From a virus, in the IMG/VR virus record IMGVR_UViG_3300037076_000045, positions 1 through 64,000 of that record: 64,000 bases of DNA. The stretch is one strand, 5' to 3'. The translations under genes were made by a program, and so were the position numbers. Position 1 is the first letter of the stretch. Each line of letters opens with the position of its first letter. Of this stretch, positions 1 through 8,529 are shown piece by piece. The notes beneath the pieces are model-generated. The model made no database searches and was not told where the DNA came from. It worked only from the letters and a program-made list of their open reading frames with translations.

Positions 1-607
1 GCCGCCCGTCATCTACTTCCGCATGTGGAAAAATTGATGAAGCAGCATCAGAAAAAAACAATAAAGGAAAATGAAGTAAACGAGCTTTATAGTGATTCTT
101 TAATTCGTCATCTTGATCGTGATCCAACTCAGAAGGTTCAGGAAGATTCTGAAATCGACGCTGCTTACGAAAACACAAATCCATTGAACGAAAGATCCGA
201 AGTCGATCATCCACTGGCAAAGGAACTCGCAAGTCAAGCTGTTTACAATCACGAGCAGTTCCATCAAGGCAACCACGATGCCCACCACGGCGGTTGGGCA
301 ATGCACGATCTTCATACGTGGGCAAAGAACTATGCCAAGAAAAAGGACAAGGGCATCTATGATAAAGAGAAGGCCGTCAAAGGTCTGACTCATGCCATTA
401 AGAATTCTGAGCCTTCTTACTTCGGAAAGGCTCACCACGAAAAGAGTGGTCAGACTGTATCCGGCGCTACCCGCACGCAAGCCGCCCGTCATCTACTTCC
501 GCATGTGGAAAAATTGATGAAGCAGCATCAGAAAAAAACAATAAAGGAAAATGAAGTAAACGAGCTTTATAGTGATTCTTTAATTCGTCATCTTGATCGT
601 GATCCAA
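1..607 (+). repeat. 127-nt exact direct repeat with 480-nt period
   Basis: Bases 1-127 are identical to 481-607 and diverge at the next base (c versus g). The 480-nt period is exactly 160 codons, so the repeat is in frame. One copy starts at base 1 of the window, so the repeat may extend further upstream. Confidence 0.97.
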
Positions 608-1431
608 GATCATCGGAAACACCAAAACCCAAAACAAACACAACATTAGCAATATTGAAAAAACTTCATGCAGCCAATTATCCAAAGTTTGAAGTTTCAC
701 CAGATATACAAAAAGAAGAAGAATTTAATGAAGCTAGAAAACCTCATAAAAATCCAGGAATGCAAGCACGACTAGCCGATCATGGATTTGAATATAAAGG
801 AACGAATAGTGGATTTCAACATTACAAAAATTCAGAAGGGCACAGAATAAAGCACAAATATCCAACACCGAACGGCAATCATAGTTTTACCCATGAAGAT
901 CCATCTGGAAAAACAGTTTGGAAGAGTCCGTCTGCGAGCGATACAGAAATTCATAAACATCTTGAAAAGCATTTTCCAACAAGCGGTTACAGTGTAAGTA
1001 AAACTGGATATCCACCAAAAGGAAAACTTGGTGAAGCTCGTGATCCATTCGGATTTGGTAAAAAACATTTGGCACAATTAGGTACAATCGACAAAACAAT
1101 CAAGAATCAAGTTGCAGCTACGAAAAAACCAAAGAAGGTTAGCGAAGCCGAGAAAGAGCACCATGCAGCAAGCAAGCCAGCAAGTGATGTTGCGTCTCAC
1201 GATGAAGTAGTCGCTCACGATAAAAGAGCGGCTGCAATTCGTGTCAAGGCCAGCCACGGTCAAGCTGCATTCAATCAGAAGTGGCACTCAGCATCCGATG
1301 AAGAAAAGAAGTCGTTGAAGAAACATGCGTTCCAACACGATCTCGATATTCCGTGGCACGCAGCCGCCGCTCACGTATCGAAGTCTCCTATCCACAGCTT
1401 CGCAGAGCACGTAAAACAGGAAGGAAAGTAA
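1..1431 (+). CDS. Partial His-rich phage protein with repeated N-terminal unit
   Basis: The frame is open to the first base, so the true start lies outside the window; it ends in TAA directly against the next ATG. A His/Lys-rich unit (motif KEKAVKGLTHAIKNSEP) is followed by a second copy of the first 42 codons, because nt 481-607 repeat nt 1-127. The middle carries a roughly 75-residue module (LADHGFEYKG, HKYPTPNGNHSF, IHKHLEKHF) that recurs in the next gene and in the protein at 48211-49491. It lies upstream of the protease-scaffold-capsid genes, where T4 keeps prohead-core genes, so a core or internal-head role is inferred. No enzyme motif was recognised. Confidence 0.75.
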   Translation, partial: AARHLLPHVEKLMKQHQKKTIKENEVNELYSDSLIRHLDRDPTQKVQEDSEIDAAYENTNPLNERSEVDHPLAKELASQAVYNHEQFHQGNHDAHHGGWAMHDLHTWAKNYAKKKDKGIYDKEKAVKGLTHAIKNSEPSYFGKAHHEKSGQTVSGATRTQAARHLLPHVEKLMKQHQKKTIKENEVNELYSDSLIRHLDRDPRSSETPKPKTNTTLAILKKLHAANYPKFEVSPDIQKEEEFNEARKPHKNPGMQARLADHGFEYKGTNSGFQHYKNSEGHRIKHKYPTPNGNHSFTHEDPSGKTVWKSPSASDTEIHKHLEKHFPTSGYSVSKTGYPPKGKLGEARDPFGFGKKHLAQLGTIDKTIKNQVAATKKPKKVSEAEKEHHAASKPASDVASHDEVVAHDKRAAAIRVKASHGQAAFNQKWHSASDEEKKSLKKHAFQHDLDIPWHAAAAHVSKSPIHSFAEHVKQEGK

Positions 1432-2178
1432 ATGGCGATCACAAATCCAAACTCATCCGGGCAGGGACACGATCCTGACCACAAAGACAATCCGCATCAT
1501 GCGACAATGTTGAAGCATGGCTATGTCTACAGCCACTCGACTCCTGTTCACCATCAGAGTGGGATTGTGAATCACCACACCTATACGCACCCCGATTTGA
1601 AAGATCACGTCGCCAGCGTATACAAGCCGTCGAAAATGAATTCTCATGTCTGGTCTACTCACAAGCTAGGTGCCGGTTCGTCACATGAAGGACAGGGCGA
1701 TGCAGACCTAGACAAACATCTGAAAGGTCATATCGCTCGTGCAAAAAAGAAAATGACAATGCAGAAAGATATGGAGCGCTTGAATGCTGTCGAACAGTTG
1801 ATTCGGCAGAAACTCTCAACCGCTCTCAATGAACAACGGAAAAGGATCGCTACAAAACTGTTCACTGAAGTGATTCAACCAGCCGCAACTGCACCAACAA
1901 CACCGGGCGGTAGATCAGCAGTTACCTCAACACCAAAAAATGATCCGTTGGCAAAGACAGCGCCACCCGCACCAAAGCCATCATCGAATGACGATATGGC
2001 GGCAATCGCAAGCAAGAAGAAAGACAAGATGGGCCAGATCACGGCACAACGTCAGAAACTTCAAGCACTCCAAGCAAAAACCTCTTCAGCGAAAGATCCA
2101 AATGCAATGAGGCAGCAAATTCAGGCGCAGCAACAGAAGTTGTCAGCAATGACACAGGAACTCACAGCGATCAAATAA
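1432..2178 (+). CDS. His-rich protein with HGY module
   Basis: A 248-residue protein of unknown function. Residues about 20-105 hold the HGY module (HATMLKHGYVYSHS, HTYTHPDLKDHV, HVWSTHKLG, DLDKHLKGH) shared with the upstream gene and with 48211-49491. The C-terminal half is Gln/Lys-rich and probably coiled-coil (QRQKLQALQAK, QQKLSAMTQEL). Its ATG directly follows the upstream stop, and the next gene starts 4 nt after its own stop, so the three genes form an operon with the prohead protease. A prohead-core role is inferred from position only. Confidence 0.8.
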   Translation: MAITNPNSSGQGHDPDHKDNPHHATMLKHGYVYSHSTPVHHQSGIVNHHTYTHPDLKDHVASVYKPSKMNSHVWSTHKLGAGSSHEGQGDADLDKHLKGHIARAKKKMTMQKDMERLNAVEQLIRQKLSTALNEQRKRIATKLFTEVIQPAATAPTTPGGRSAVTSTPKNDPLAKTAPPAPKPSSNDDMAAIASKKKDKMGQITAQRQKLQALQAKTSSAKDPNAMRQQIQAQQQKLSAMTQELTAIK

Positions 2179-2182
2179 AACT

Positions 2183-2803
2183 ATGCCTTGGACAGTAAAA
2201 GACGTAGAGAGACATAACAAAGGACTGAGCGCACGTGAGAAACGTCAGTGGTGTCACGTTGCGAATGGTGCCTTAGAATCTGGCGATGATGATGGTACTG
2301 CTATCACCAAAGCCAATGGTGTGGTCAAAAAAGGCCGCATCGTTTCTCAAGCCGAAGCACTCCTATACAAAAAGGCCAGCCGGTTGATCGAACTTGTCCG
2401 TATGCAGGAAATAGCTTCGTTGATGGAAGCTGATCCGAGACCCCGTGTTGAATTTGATATCGACGGGAAGTCAGTCCTTCCTACCCGCCAGCAATACACA
2501 CAGTACTTCCAAGACATGCAAGCGAAGTACATCAAAGCTGCCGTGGATCAGGCGCATGACCTATGGAAGAGTGCCAAGGCAGATGAGAAGAAAGCGCTCG
2601 ACCTCGAAATTGAAGTCGGCAACGAAGTCCTGAACACAAAGAGCGTAACTGAAGCCGCCAAAAAGAAGCCAACAAAGAAACCAGTTGAAATCACTCGCAC
2701 CGGCAAAGCATTACATACAGGTGTTGACATTGCAAGCGGCGGCAGTCCAATGGCTAGTATGATTGCTGGACACCTTGCGAAATGGTTGTTCAAAGCTAAA
2801 TAA
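2183..2803 (+). CDS. Conserved phage protein, capsid cassette
   Basis: A 206-residue protein. The N-terminus (MPWTVKDVERHNKGLSAREK, then RQWCHVANGALESG and TAITKANGVVKK) has the form of a short module common at the N-terminus of phage structural or core proteins (K-RQW--VAN-L--G---AI--AN). The rest is charged and helical with a Lys-rich segment. It is the last small gene before the prohead protease, which makes a head-assembly role plausible; this is inference. Confidence 0.8.
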   Translation: MPWTVKDVERHNKGLSAREKRQWCHVANGALESGDDDGTAITKANGVVKKGRIVSQAEALLYKKASRLIELVRMQEIASLMEADPRPRVEFDIDGKSVLPTRQQYTQYFQDMQAKYIKAAVDQAHDLWKSAKADEKKALDLEIEVGNEVLNTKSVTEAAKKKPTKKPVEITRTGKALHTGVDIASGGSPMASMIAGHLAKWLFKAK

Positions 2804-2819
2804 CAGAGGGAGATACGAA

Positions 2820-3482
2820 ATGAAGCTAATTTGTGAACAGAATGACAACGTGATTGTTGAAGCTATTGCCGAAGGATCAGGACCGGGCAAAGCCTATTTC
2901 ATCCAAGGTGTCTTCCTCCAGGCCAACCTCCAGAACAGAAACGGTCGTGTGTATCCCCTAGATATTTTGGAACGTGAAGTGGGTCGCTACAATTCAGCTT
3001 ACGTCGCCCAACACAGAGCGCTTGGTGAATTGGGACACCCAGACGGCCCGACTATCAACTTGGATCGTGCAAGCCACTTGATTGTCGATCTATTCAAGGA
3101 AGGTAATAACTTCATCGGCAAGGCCAAGATCCTCGACACCCCACACGGCAAGATCGTAAAGAACCTCATTGACGAAGGCGTGAAGCTAGGCGTGTCCAGC
3201 CGTGGTATGGGTTCACTGAAAGAAAATAGCCGTGGTATCCAGGAAGTTCAGGATGACTTCTATCTGGCAACCGCAGCCGATATCGTTGCCGATCCTTCCG
3301 CTCCCGCTGCATTCGTGTCTGGAATCATGGAAGGCAAAGAGTGGGTCTGGAACAACGGCCTGCTGACCGAAGCGAAAGTCGAAGACATCAAGCGCACCGT
3401 TGTCCAGAAGAAATTCTCAGAGAAGGCCATGATCGAAGCATTCGACACCTTCCTCAAGAATCTATCTAACTCACAGTTTTAG
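2820..3482 (+). CDS. 21: Prohead core protease (T4 gp21-like)
   Basis: A 220-residue protein of the T4 gp21 / herpesvirus-assemblin serine protease family, which matures the prohead by cutting scaffold and capsid proteins after (L/I)xE. Family features visible are NRNGRVYPLDILEREV, RALGELGHPDGPTINLDR and GVKLGVSSRGMGSL (His and Ser candidates for the catalytic residues). The ATG at 2820 follows the ribosome site GAGGGAG, so a longer upstream reading is rejected. Its last 17 nt overlap the convergent HNH gene. Scaffold and capsid genes follow, and the capsid protein has a fitting LLRE/AAP cleavage site. Confidence 0.93.
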   Translation: MKLICEQNDNVIVEAIAEGSGPGKAYFIQGVFLQANLQNRNGRVYPLDILEREVGRYNSAYVAQHRALGELGHPDGPTINLDRASHLIVDLFKEGNNFIGKAKILDTPHGKIVKNLIDEGVKLGVSSRGMGSLKENSRGIQEVQDDFYLATAADIVADPSAPAAFVSGIMEGKEWVWNNGLLTEAKVEDIKRTVVQKKFSEKAMIEAFDTFLKNLSNSQF

Positions 3483-4101
3483 TCGCCCACTTCTTGAATG
3501 ACGGGATGCCGAGCTTTTCGATTTGGTATGCCGAGACATCGTGACAGATCTGGATGAATTCTGCGTCGGAGAGCTTTGTCTTTACCATCTGCAATTTCTT
3601 GTCGATCCATTGCACATTTCCCTCGGTATAGCCTTTGGATGAATCAATCCTATCAAGAGATGCGTTACCCGCAAGTTTGCCGTCAATCTTGCCCCACATC
3701 GTAAGAGGCTTACCCGATAGGGCGCATTTTCTGTTCTGCTTCAGGAAAAGTTCCCAGACATATTCGATGGTGATCGTAAAATCTAAAGGAGGTCGGGCGA
3801 CTGTGTGTCGTCTGTTTCTTCTTTGATCTGATGCTTCCTTTTTGATGCAATGCCATTGCCGACCGCTGATCTCTCCATAGCCGATCCATCTTGGATTTGT
3901 GTTGCCTCTGAATCTGAGCTTCTTACAGTTAGGACATTTGCTTTTTCTGTCTGTTCTGTTTTGAACCGCAGTCTGCCATTCGTGTTTACAAACGGGACAT
4001 AGCCACCAAGCTCTATATTGACTTCCATGCGTGTAAGCACTGAATTGTTTCTCATTTTTTGTTGGGTGCCATTCTTGGGTCAAAGTATCTAAGAGTTCCA
4101 T
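3466..4101 (-). CDS. HNH homing endonuclease with zinc-ribbon N-terminus
   Basis: A 211-residue freestanding endonuclease inserted antisense between protease and scaffold genes. Residues about 25-60 form a zinc ribbon (WLCPVCKHEW, KCPNCKK). The HNH part has CALSGKPL followed by ASLDRIDSSKGYTEGNVQW. The ATG at 4101 starts MELLDTLTQEWHPTKN, a typical start for this zinc domain; a GTG at 4122 is possible. A TATAGATA box lies 8 nt upstream. Such genes spread by cutting phage genomes that lack them. Confidence 0.85.
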   Translation of the reverse strand: MELLDTLTQEWHPTKNEKQFSAYTHGSQYRAWWLCPVCKHEWQTAVQNRTDRKSKCPNCKKLRFRGNTNPRWIGYGEISGRQWHCIKKEASDQRRNRRHTVARPPLDFTITIEYVWELFLKQNRKCALSGKPLTMWGKIDGKLAGNASLDRIDSSKGYTEGNVQWIDKKLQMVKTKLSDAEFIQICHDVSAYQIEKLGIPSFKKWATKTVS

Positions 4102-4109
4102 GATACTCG

Positions 4110-4117
4110 TATCTATA
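4110..4117 (-). promoter_or_regulatory. Late-type box TATAGATA for HNH gene
   Basis: TATAGATA differs by one base from the T4 late box TATAAATA and ends 8 nt before the ATG at 4101. The same variant precedes the GIY-YIG gene at 56660. Confidence 0.45.
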
Positions 4118-4158
4118 CACACAAAAACTCTAAGCTACTTTCCAAAAACAATGACTTT

Positions 4159-4165
4159 CTAAATA
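4159..4165 (+). promoter_or_regulatory. Late-type promoter box CTAAATA, scaffold gene
   Basis: CTAAATA lies 34 nt before the scaffold ATG, leaving a leader that contains the ribosome site CGGAG. Confidence 0.6.
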
Positions 4166-4199
4166 ATGAACAGATCCCTGTATCACGGAGTCATATAAC

Positions 4200-5663
4200 A
4201 TGGCAAAAAGAATTGAAGACAAGATTCTGGACATCCTCAACAAGACAGAACTTGCTGAAGAAGTTCAGTACGAAATTTTGGGAGGGCCGACGCCCAGTGA
4301 GACCTTAAAAGGCCCCATCGACTACGCAAAGAACGTTCAAAAGGCACACGTACCGCAAGCCCACCCGATTCCGGGCGTAGGTGAAGTTGGTAACGACGAA
4401 GCCGACGACAACGACCCAATCACTGACGTAATTGATAATATGGACGAGTCAGAAGAAGACAAAGAAGACAAAGAAGAAGACGACGATGAGAAGGAGCCAG
4501 ATGGCGACGAAGACGATGAAAAGCTCGAAGAGACTTTCACATCTCTGTTGGCCCGTCTAGCTGAAGAAGAAGTTGACGAAGACGAAGGCGGCGAGACCTC
4601 ATTGAAGGACAAAGACGACGACTTCGGCACACCTGAAGAGACTCTTCCAGATGTTGACTCAAAGTTGGAAACCCCAGAAAAGCTCGTAAGCAAGGCACCT
4701 GGAATTAAGGTAGCCGAGTGCGAATGTGGCAAGCCTGGATGCAAGAAGTGCATGACAGAAGACGAAGGCGAGACTTCATTGAAGGGCGACAATGGCGGAA
4801 CTCCAACCGAGACTCTTCCTGATGTTGACTCAAAGTTGGAAACCCCGGACAAGTTGGTCACACCGGCAGTTGGCGCAAAGGCACCTAATCCGGCATTTGG
4901 AACACACGACACAGACGTGAAGGAAGATCTGGACGCCATTTTTGCTGGCTTCAAGTTGTCAGAGGCAGCAAAGACGAAGGCGGCAACAATTTATAAGGCC
5001 GCTGTTACTCGCCGTGTAAACGAAGAGAAGCAGCGTGTGCAGCAAGTCGCAACGAAGAAACTGAAAGAAGCATTTGCAATTCTGAAGGCACGTTCCGAGC
5101 AGAAGCAGAATGTTTACGAGCAGAATCTTACGAGTCAGGTAGATCGTTACTTGAACTACGTTGTCGAGAACTGGATGGGTGAGAACCGCTTGGCTGTAGA
5201 GAAGGGCATTCGTGCCGAACTTGCAGAGAGCTTTATCACCGGCCTCAAGAATCTCTTTGTGGAACACTACATTGAGGTACCGGAATCCAAGGTTGATGTA
5301 GTTTCGACACTTGGCAAGAAGGTCACAAAGTTGGAATCCAAGTTGAACGAAAGCATCGAGTTGAATACAAAGATGCGCTCTTCGTTGAACGCATATCGCA
5401 AGGAAGAAGTAGTCCGTGCGGTATCTAGTGGATTGGCAGATACACAGCGTGAGAAGTTGGCGAAGCTGGCCGAAGGCGTTGAGTATACTACCCGCAAAGA
5501 TTTCCAGGCAAAGTTGGTGACTATTAAGGAGTCGTTCTTCACAAAGGCTATAAAGCCATTGAAGAAAGAAGAGCAACCTCTTGTAGAATCCGTACAGAAG
5601 CCAAAGAACGATGAAATGTCTGTGTATACGCAAACACTGGCAAAGATGAACAAGCGTGACTAA
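4200..5663 (+). CDS. 22: Prohead scaffold protein (T4 gp22-like)
   Basis: A 487-residue scaffold protein. The N-terminal 200 residues are very acidic (EEDKEDKEEDDDEKEPD) and contain a direct duplication of about 30 residues, each copy holding ETLPDVDSKLETP. The C-terminal half is helical and has the gp22-type segment NWMGENRLAVEKGIRAELAE followed by LKNLFVEHYIEVPESK. Scaffold forms the prohead core and is degraded by the protease encoded just upstream. A short Cys cluster (CECGKPGCKKC) inside the acidic region is unusual. Confidence 0.9.
   Translation: MAKRIEDKILDILNKTELAEEVQYEILGGPTPSETLKGPIDYAKNVQKAHVPQAHPIPGVGEVGNDEADDNDPITDVIDNMDESEEDKEDKEEDDDEKEPDGDEDDEKLEETFTSLLARLAEEEVDEDEGGETSLKDKDDDFGTPEETLPDVDSKLETPEKLVSKAPGIKVAECECGKPGCKKCMTEDEGETSLKGDNGGTPTETLPDVDSKLETPDKLVTPAVGAKAPNPAFGTHDTDVKEDLDAIFAGFKLSEAAKTKAATIYKAAVTRRVNEEKQRVQQVATKKLKEAFAILKARSEQKQNVYEQNLTSQVDRYLNYVVENWMGENRLAVEKGIRAELAESFITGLKNLFVEHYIEVPESKVDVVSTLGKKVTKLESKLNESIELNTKMRSSLNAYRKEEVVRAVSSGLADTQREKLAKLAEGVEYTTRKDFQAKLVTIKESFFTKAIKPLKKEEQPLVESVQKPKNDEMSVYTQTLAKMNKRD
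4635..4860 (+). repeat. Internal duplication within scaffold gene
   Basis: Two near-identical blocks encode GETSLK...ETLPDVDSKLETP(E/D)KLV. The DNA gatgttgactcaaagttgga occurs in both copies, at about 4651 and 4825. Confidence 0.85.
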
Positions 5664-5702
5664 GGATATTGAAGTGGGGGCTAACTGAAAATTAGGTATT
5701 TC

Positions 5703-5709
5703 CTAAATA
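5703..5709 (+). promoter_or_regulatory. Late-type promoter box CTAAATA, capsid gene
   Basis: CTAAATA lies 40 nt before the capsid ATG. The leader carries a strong ribosome site (GGAGAGAGAG). It is the best placed late promoter in the window. Confidence 0.7.
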
Positions 5710-5749
5710 GTAAAGTTAGCCTCAACGGACTAATGGAGAGAGAGACGAC

Positions 5750-7108
5750 ATGAATATTTCTGAGCAATTAAGAAAGAAGTGGGCAGAAGTGATTGACCAC
5801 GACGCTCTTCCCAAGATTGCTGATGCACATCGAAGAGATGTGACGATTCAGATTCTTGAGAATCAGCAAAAGGCAATCAAAGAAGAGAAGGAACAACTTC
5901 TCCGTGAAGCCGCCCCAACTAACAACTACGGTTCAGGTAACATCGGCGCATGGGACCCGATTTTGATTTCCCTCGTGCGTAGAGCGATGCCTAACTTGAT
6001 AGCCTATGATGTATGCGGTGTGCAGCCGATGACAGGTCCGACAGGACTCATCTTTGCGATGCGCTCTAAGTACAGCACAATGGCAGCAACCGGACGTGAT
6101 CCTAACACCGGCTTGTTTGCTGATGGTACTGGCACAGACCCGAACGAAGCATTCTTCAATGAAGCCTCAACTGGCTTCTCTGGTTTGGACCCGACCACAG
6201 GCAATCCTGGACAGCCAATTGGCGCACAGGGCAGTAACCCATTCGCATCGCCTTATCTAACTGGTACGGCAATGACGACTGCGGAAGCTGAAGCATTGGG
6301 AACATTCCCATCTGGTAACTTCCAATTCAATGAAATGGCACTTAGCATTGACAAAGTAACTGTCACCGCTCAGAGCCGTGCATTGAAAGCAGAATACACC
6401 ATGGAACTCGCACAAGACTTGAAAGCAATTCACGGCTTGGATGCAGAGACGGAACTCGCTAACATTCTCAGCACAGAAATTCTTGCTGAAATTAATAGAG
6501 AGATCATCCGTACTTTGTATTTCATTGCAAAAGTGGGTGCTCAGAAGTCTGTTGCGGTCCCAGGAACCTTCAACCTCGACACGGACAGCAATGGTCGTTG
6601 GATGGAAGAAAAGTTCAAGGGTATGTTGTTCCAAGTTGAGCGTGATGCTAACCAGATCGCTCGTGAGACTAGACGTGGTAAGGGCAACTTTATCATTTGC
6701 TCATCTGACGTAGCTTCTGCACTAGCAATGACAGGTATCTTGTCCTATGCCCCGGCGCTGGCAACTAACCTGAACGTTGATGATACCGGCAATACCTTTG
6801 CTGGCGTGTTGAAGAATAACACGAAGGTCTTTATTGATCCGTACTTCAATAACACAGGTGACTTAAACACAGAATTGTTGATGGTAGGATACAAGGGCGC
6901 AAGTCCTTATGATGCTGGCTTCTTCTACTGCCCGTATATTCCATTGCAAATGGTACGTGCAGTTGGTGAGACTAACTTCCAACCAAAGATCGGATTCAAG
7001 ACCCGCTACGGCTTGGTCGCAAATCCGTATTACACCAACGCATCTGGTGCTATCACAGCTACCAGCAACCCGTATTACCGCTTGGTCAAGGTGAAGAACC
7101 TCCAGTAA
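5750..7108 (+). CDS. 23: Major capsid protein (T4 gp23-like)
   Basis: A 452-residue gp23-family capsid protein. The first 52 residues form a helical pro-region ending in EQLLRE, followed by AAPTNNYGSGNIGAWDP; a cut after LRE fits the (L/I)xE rule of the gp21 protease. Family segments include LVRRAMPNLIAYDVCGVQPM, GPTGLIFAMRSKY, ELAQDLKAIHGLDAETELAN and EINREIIRTL. It has its own late box and ends 28 nt before a strong terminator. Length is somewhat shorter than T4 gp23. Confidence 0.96.
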   Translation: MNISEQLRKKWAEVIDHDALPKIADAHRRDVTIQILENQQKAIKEEKEQLLREAAPTNNYGSGNIGAWDPILISLVRRAMPNLIAYDVCGVQPMTGPTGLIFAMRSKYSTMAATGRDPNTGLFADGTGTDPNEAFFNEASTGFSGLDPTTGNPGQPIGAQGSNPFASPYLTGTAMTTAEAEALGTFPSGNFQFNEMALSIDKVTVTAQSRALKAEYTMELAQDLKAIHGLDAETELANILSTEILAEINREIIRTLYFIAKVGAQKSVAVPGTFNLDTDSNGRWMEEKFKGMLFQVERDANQIARETRRGKGNFIICSSDVASALAMTGILSYAPALATNLNVDDTGNTFAGVLKNNTKVFIDPYFNNTGDLNTELLMVGYKGASPYDAGFFYCPYIPLQMVRAVGETNFQPKIGFKTRYGLVANPYYTNASGAITATSNPYYRLVKVKNLQ

Positions 7109-7136
7109 GCAGTAACCCGAACGCAGTAACCTCAGA

Positions 7137-7164
7137 GGGCCACGATGAAAGTCGTGGCCCTTTT
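7137..7164 (+). terminator. Rho-independent terminator after capsid gene
   Basis: Perfect 9-bp stem GGGCCACGA / TCGTGGCCC with loop TGAAAG, followed by TTTTGCTTT. It ends the head operon, and this is why the small downstream gene is started at 7187, not at 7145. Confidence 0.9.
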
Positions 7165-7186
7165 GCTTTGTGGCCTACATATTAGC

Positions 7187-7411
7187 ATGACACTTACTGA
7201 ACTCAAGACAGCGCTGTCGCCGCTCATCAACGACTACAAAATCACTGGTATTCACGGAGTCGGCGTGAGCGATAACCATGTGACAGTCTATTACGAGAAG
7301 CGTGGACCGGGAACACAAGAGGCCGCATTCCAATATGCCAAGATGTTAGGTGGCGAGTCGGTCAAATTTGTAGAGAGTGACATGGCAGATCTTTGTACGG
7401 TCGTGATGTAA
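7187..7411 (+). CDS. Hypothetical protein
   Basis: A 74-residue protein starting MTLTELKTALSPLINDYKIT, then GIHGVGVSDNHVTVYYEKRG. The pattern of a short helix followed by Gly-rich beta strands suggests a small alpha/beta fold. No family was recognised. The start downstream of the terminator is preferred because the earlier in-frame ATG lies inside the hairpin. Confidence 0.6.
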   Translation: MTLTELKTALSPLINDYKITGIHGVGVSDNHVTVYYEKRGPGTQEAAFQYAKMLGGESVKFVESDMADLCTVVM

Positions 7412-7441
7412 GTGTTTTTCACAAGATGTAACTGTTTTTCA
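7405..7441 (+). repeat. Tandem 17-nt repeat before late box
   Basis: GATGTAAGTGTTTTTCA (7405-7421) and GATGTAACTGTTTTTCA (7425-7441) differ at one base with a 20-nt period. The second copy runs into the ATAAATA box of the SprT-like gene. Confidence 0.8.
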
Positions 7442-7447
7442 TAAATA
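7441..7447 (+). promoter_or_regulatory. Late-type box ATAAATA, leaderless spacing
   Basis: ATAAATA is followed by 5 nt (TAGCC) and the ATG at 7453, so a T4-type late start would fall on the A of the start codon. No ribosome site is present. Confidence 0.65.
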
Positions 7448-7452
7448 TAGCC

Positions 7453-8529
7453 ATGCAAGGCTTCCTCCAGTACATCGCCGCTCTCGAAGAGTCATACATC
7501 AATTTTGGCGACTACAATCTGGAGAACAAATTCCATCATTATAACACAGTTCTGTTCGACAATCACGTGCCTGCGTGTCCGGTCGTCTGGACTGAAAATT
7601 TGAAAAACGGATCGAGGTCTGCTGCCGGTCTGACAACATTCAATCACATAGGCCGCAACTTGGTGCCTGGGTCATTGAAGATCCAAATCTCTACTCGTTT
7701 CAAACGTTCAGAGCAGGATCTTGACGCCACACTTGTACACGAAATGATTCATGCGTTTTTGGTAGTGCAAGGTTTCCCGGAAGAGAATCACGGATTTCGT
7801 TTCTTGGCGCAGGCGCACAGAGTCGAGCAGATGCTTGGACTCAAGATTCCGGTCACTGACGATTTGAGTGCTCTTGAACTTACCAATGACGCATTCACGA
7901 CTACGACAGTTCTTCTCAAGACTTATCGTCAATCCTGGGACGCCATTTTCTATAGTGGGACGATGTTTGACGATCCACGGAAGCAGGATGAACTCAAAGC
8001 CTTTTGGGGAGTGCCAGGAAGGTTGTCGGCGCACGAAGAGATACGAGTAATCAAGATTCAGAGCAATTTATTGATGAAGTACGGTGGCGCACGAACAGTA
8101 AAGCAAACCAAGTGGCACATCATTAGTCCGACAGAAATTGCCGACATCATGCAGCGTGGTCAGATCATGTTTACGATTACGCCGGGATCGGTCTCGCACG
8201 AATTTGCTGCTGCCAACTTGCCGACGAAAGAGGCGCTGGTGGTCACACGCACGAACACACGCACGCATGAGATCGCCGTTGCCTTCTACTTGCCGGGGAT
8301 CGCACGTGATACTCTGAAGATGCAAATTTTGAAAGAGAAGTGGCACTCCTGGTACGCAGCCGGGTACGACGTAGACATTTTCCTTACGACTACGACGGCA
8401 TTGAATCGTGGCTTTGTGATGCAGCGAGATCCATCGAAGGGATCGTATTACATCATGCGACCGAATAATTTGGGCACGGTCGATGAGCTTCGCCGGAACG
8501 CTAATTATCTGGAGCGCTGGCACCAATAG
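7453..8529 (+). CDS. SprT-like zinc metalloprotein
   Basis: A 358-residue protein. Residues about 25-130 form a SprT-like domain: ATLVHEMIHAFLVVQG (HExxH) followed 10 residues later by NHGFRFLAQAHR, which provides the third zinc ligand. SprT/SPRTN proteins cut proteins crosslinked to DNA; whether this one does so is unknown. The remaining 220 residues (KWHIISPTEIADIMQRGQI and others) are an extension not recognised. Expressed from a leaderless-type late box. Its end overlaps the convergent gene by 29 nt. Confidence 0.8.
   Translation: MQGFLQYIAALEESYINFGDYNLENKFHHYNTVLFDNHVPACPVVWTENLKNGSRSAAGLTTFNHIGRNLVPGSLKIQISTRFKRSEQDLDATLVHEMIHAFLVVQGFPEENHGFRFLAQAHRVEQMLGLKIPVTDDLSALELTNDAFTTTTVLLKTYRQSWDAIFYSGTMFDDPRKQDELKAFWGVPGRLSAHEEIRVIKIQSNLLMKYGGARTVKQTKWHIISPTEIADIMQRGQIMFTITPGSVSHEFAAANLPTKEALVVTRTNTRTHEIAVAFYLPGIARDTLKMQILKEKWHSWYAAGYDVDIFLTTTTALNRGFVMQRDPSKGSYYIMRPNNLGTVDELRRNANYLERWHQ

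Noticed and set aside
2763-2819. N-terminal extension of the prohead protease
   Set aside because: It overlaps the previous gene in another frame; ATG 2820 has GAGGGAG upstream and gives the family-typical start.
4337-4954. Ser-rich antisense frame in the scaffold gene
   Set aside because: A shadow of Asp/Glu codons (GAC/GAA read as Ser/Phe on the other strand).
7145-7186. Upstream ATG extending the small gene at 7187
   Set aside because: It lies inside the 9-bp terminator hairpin of the capsid gene and lacks a ribosome site.
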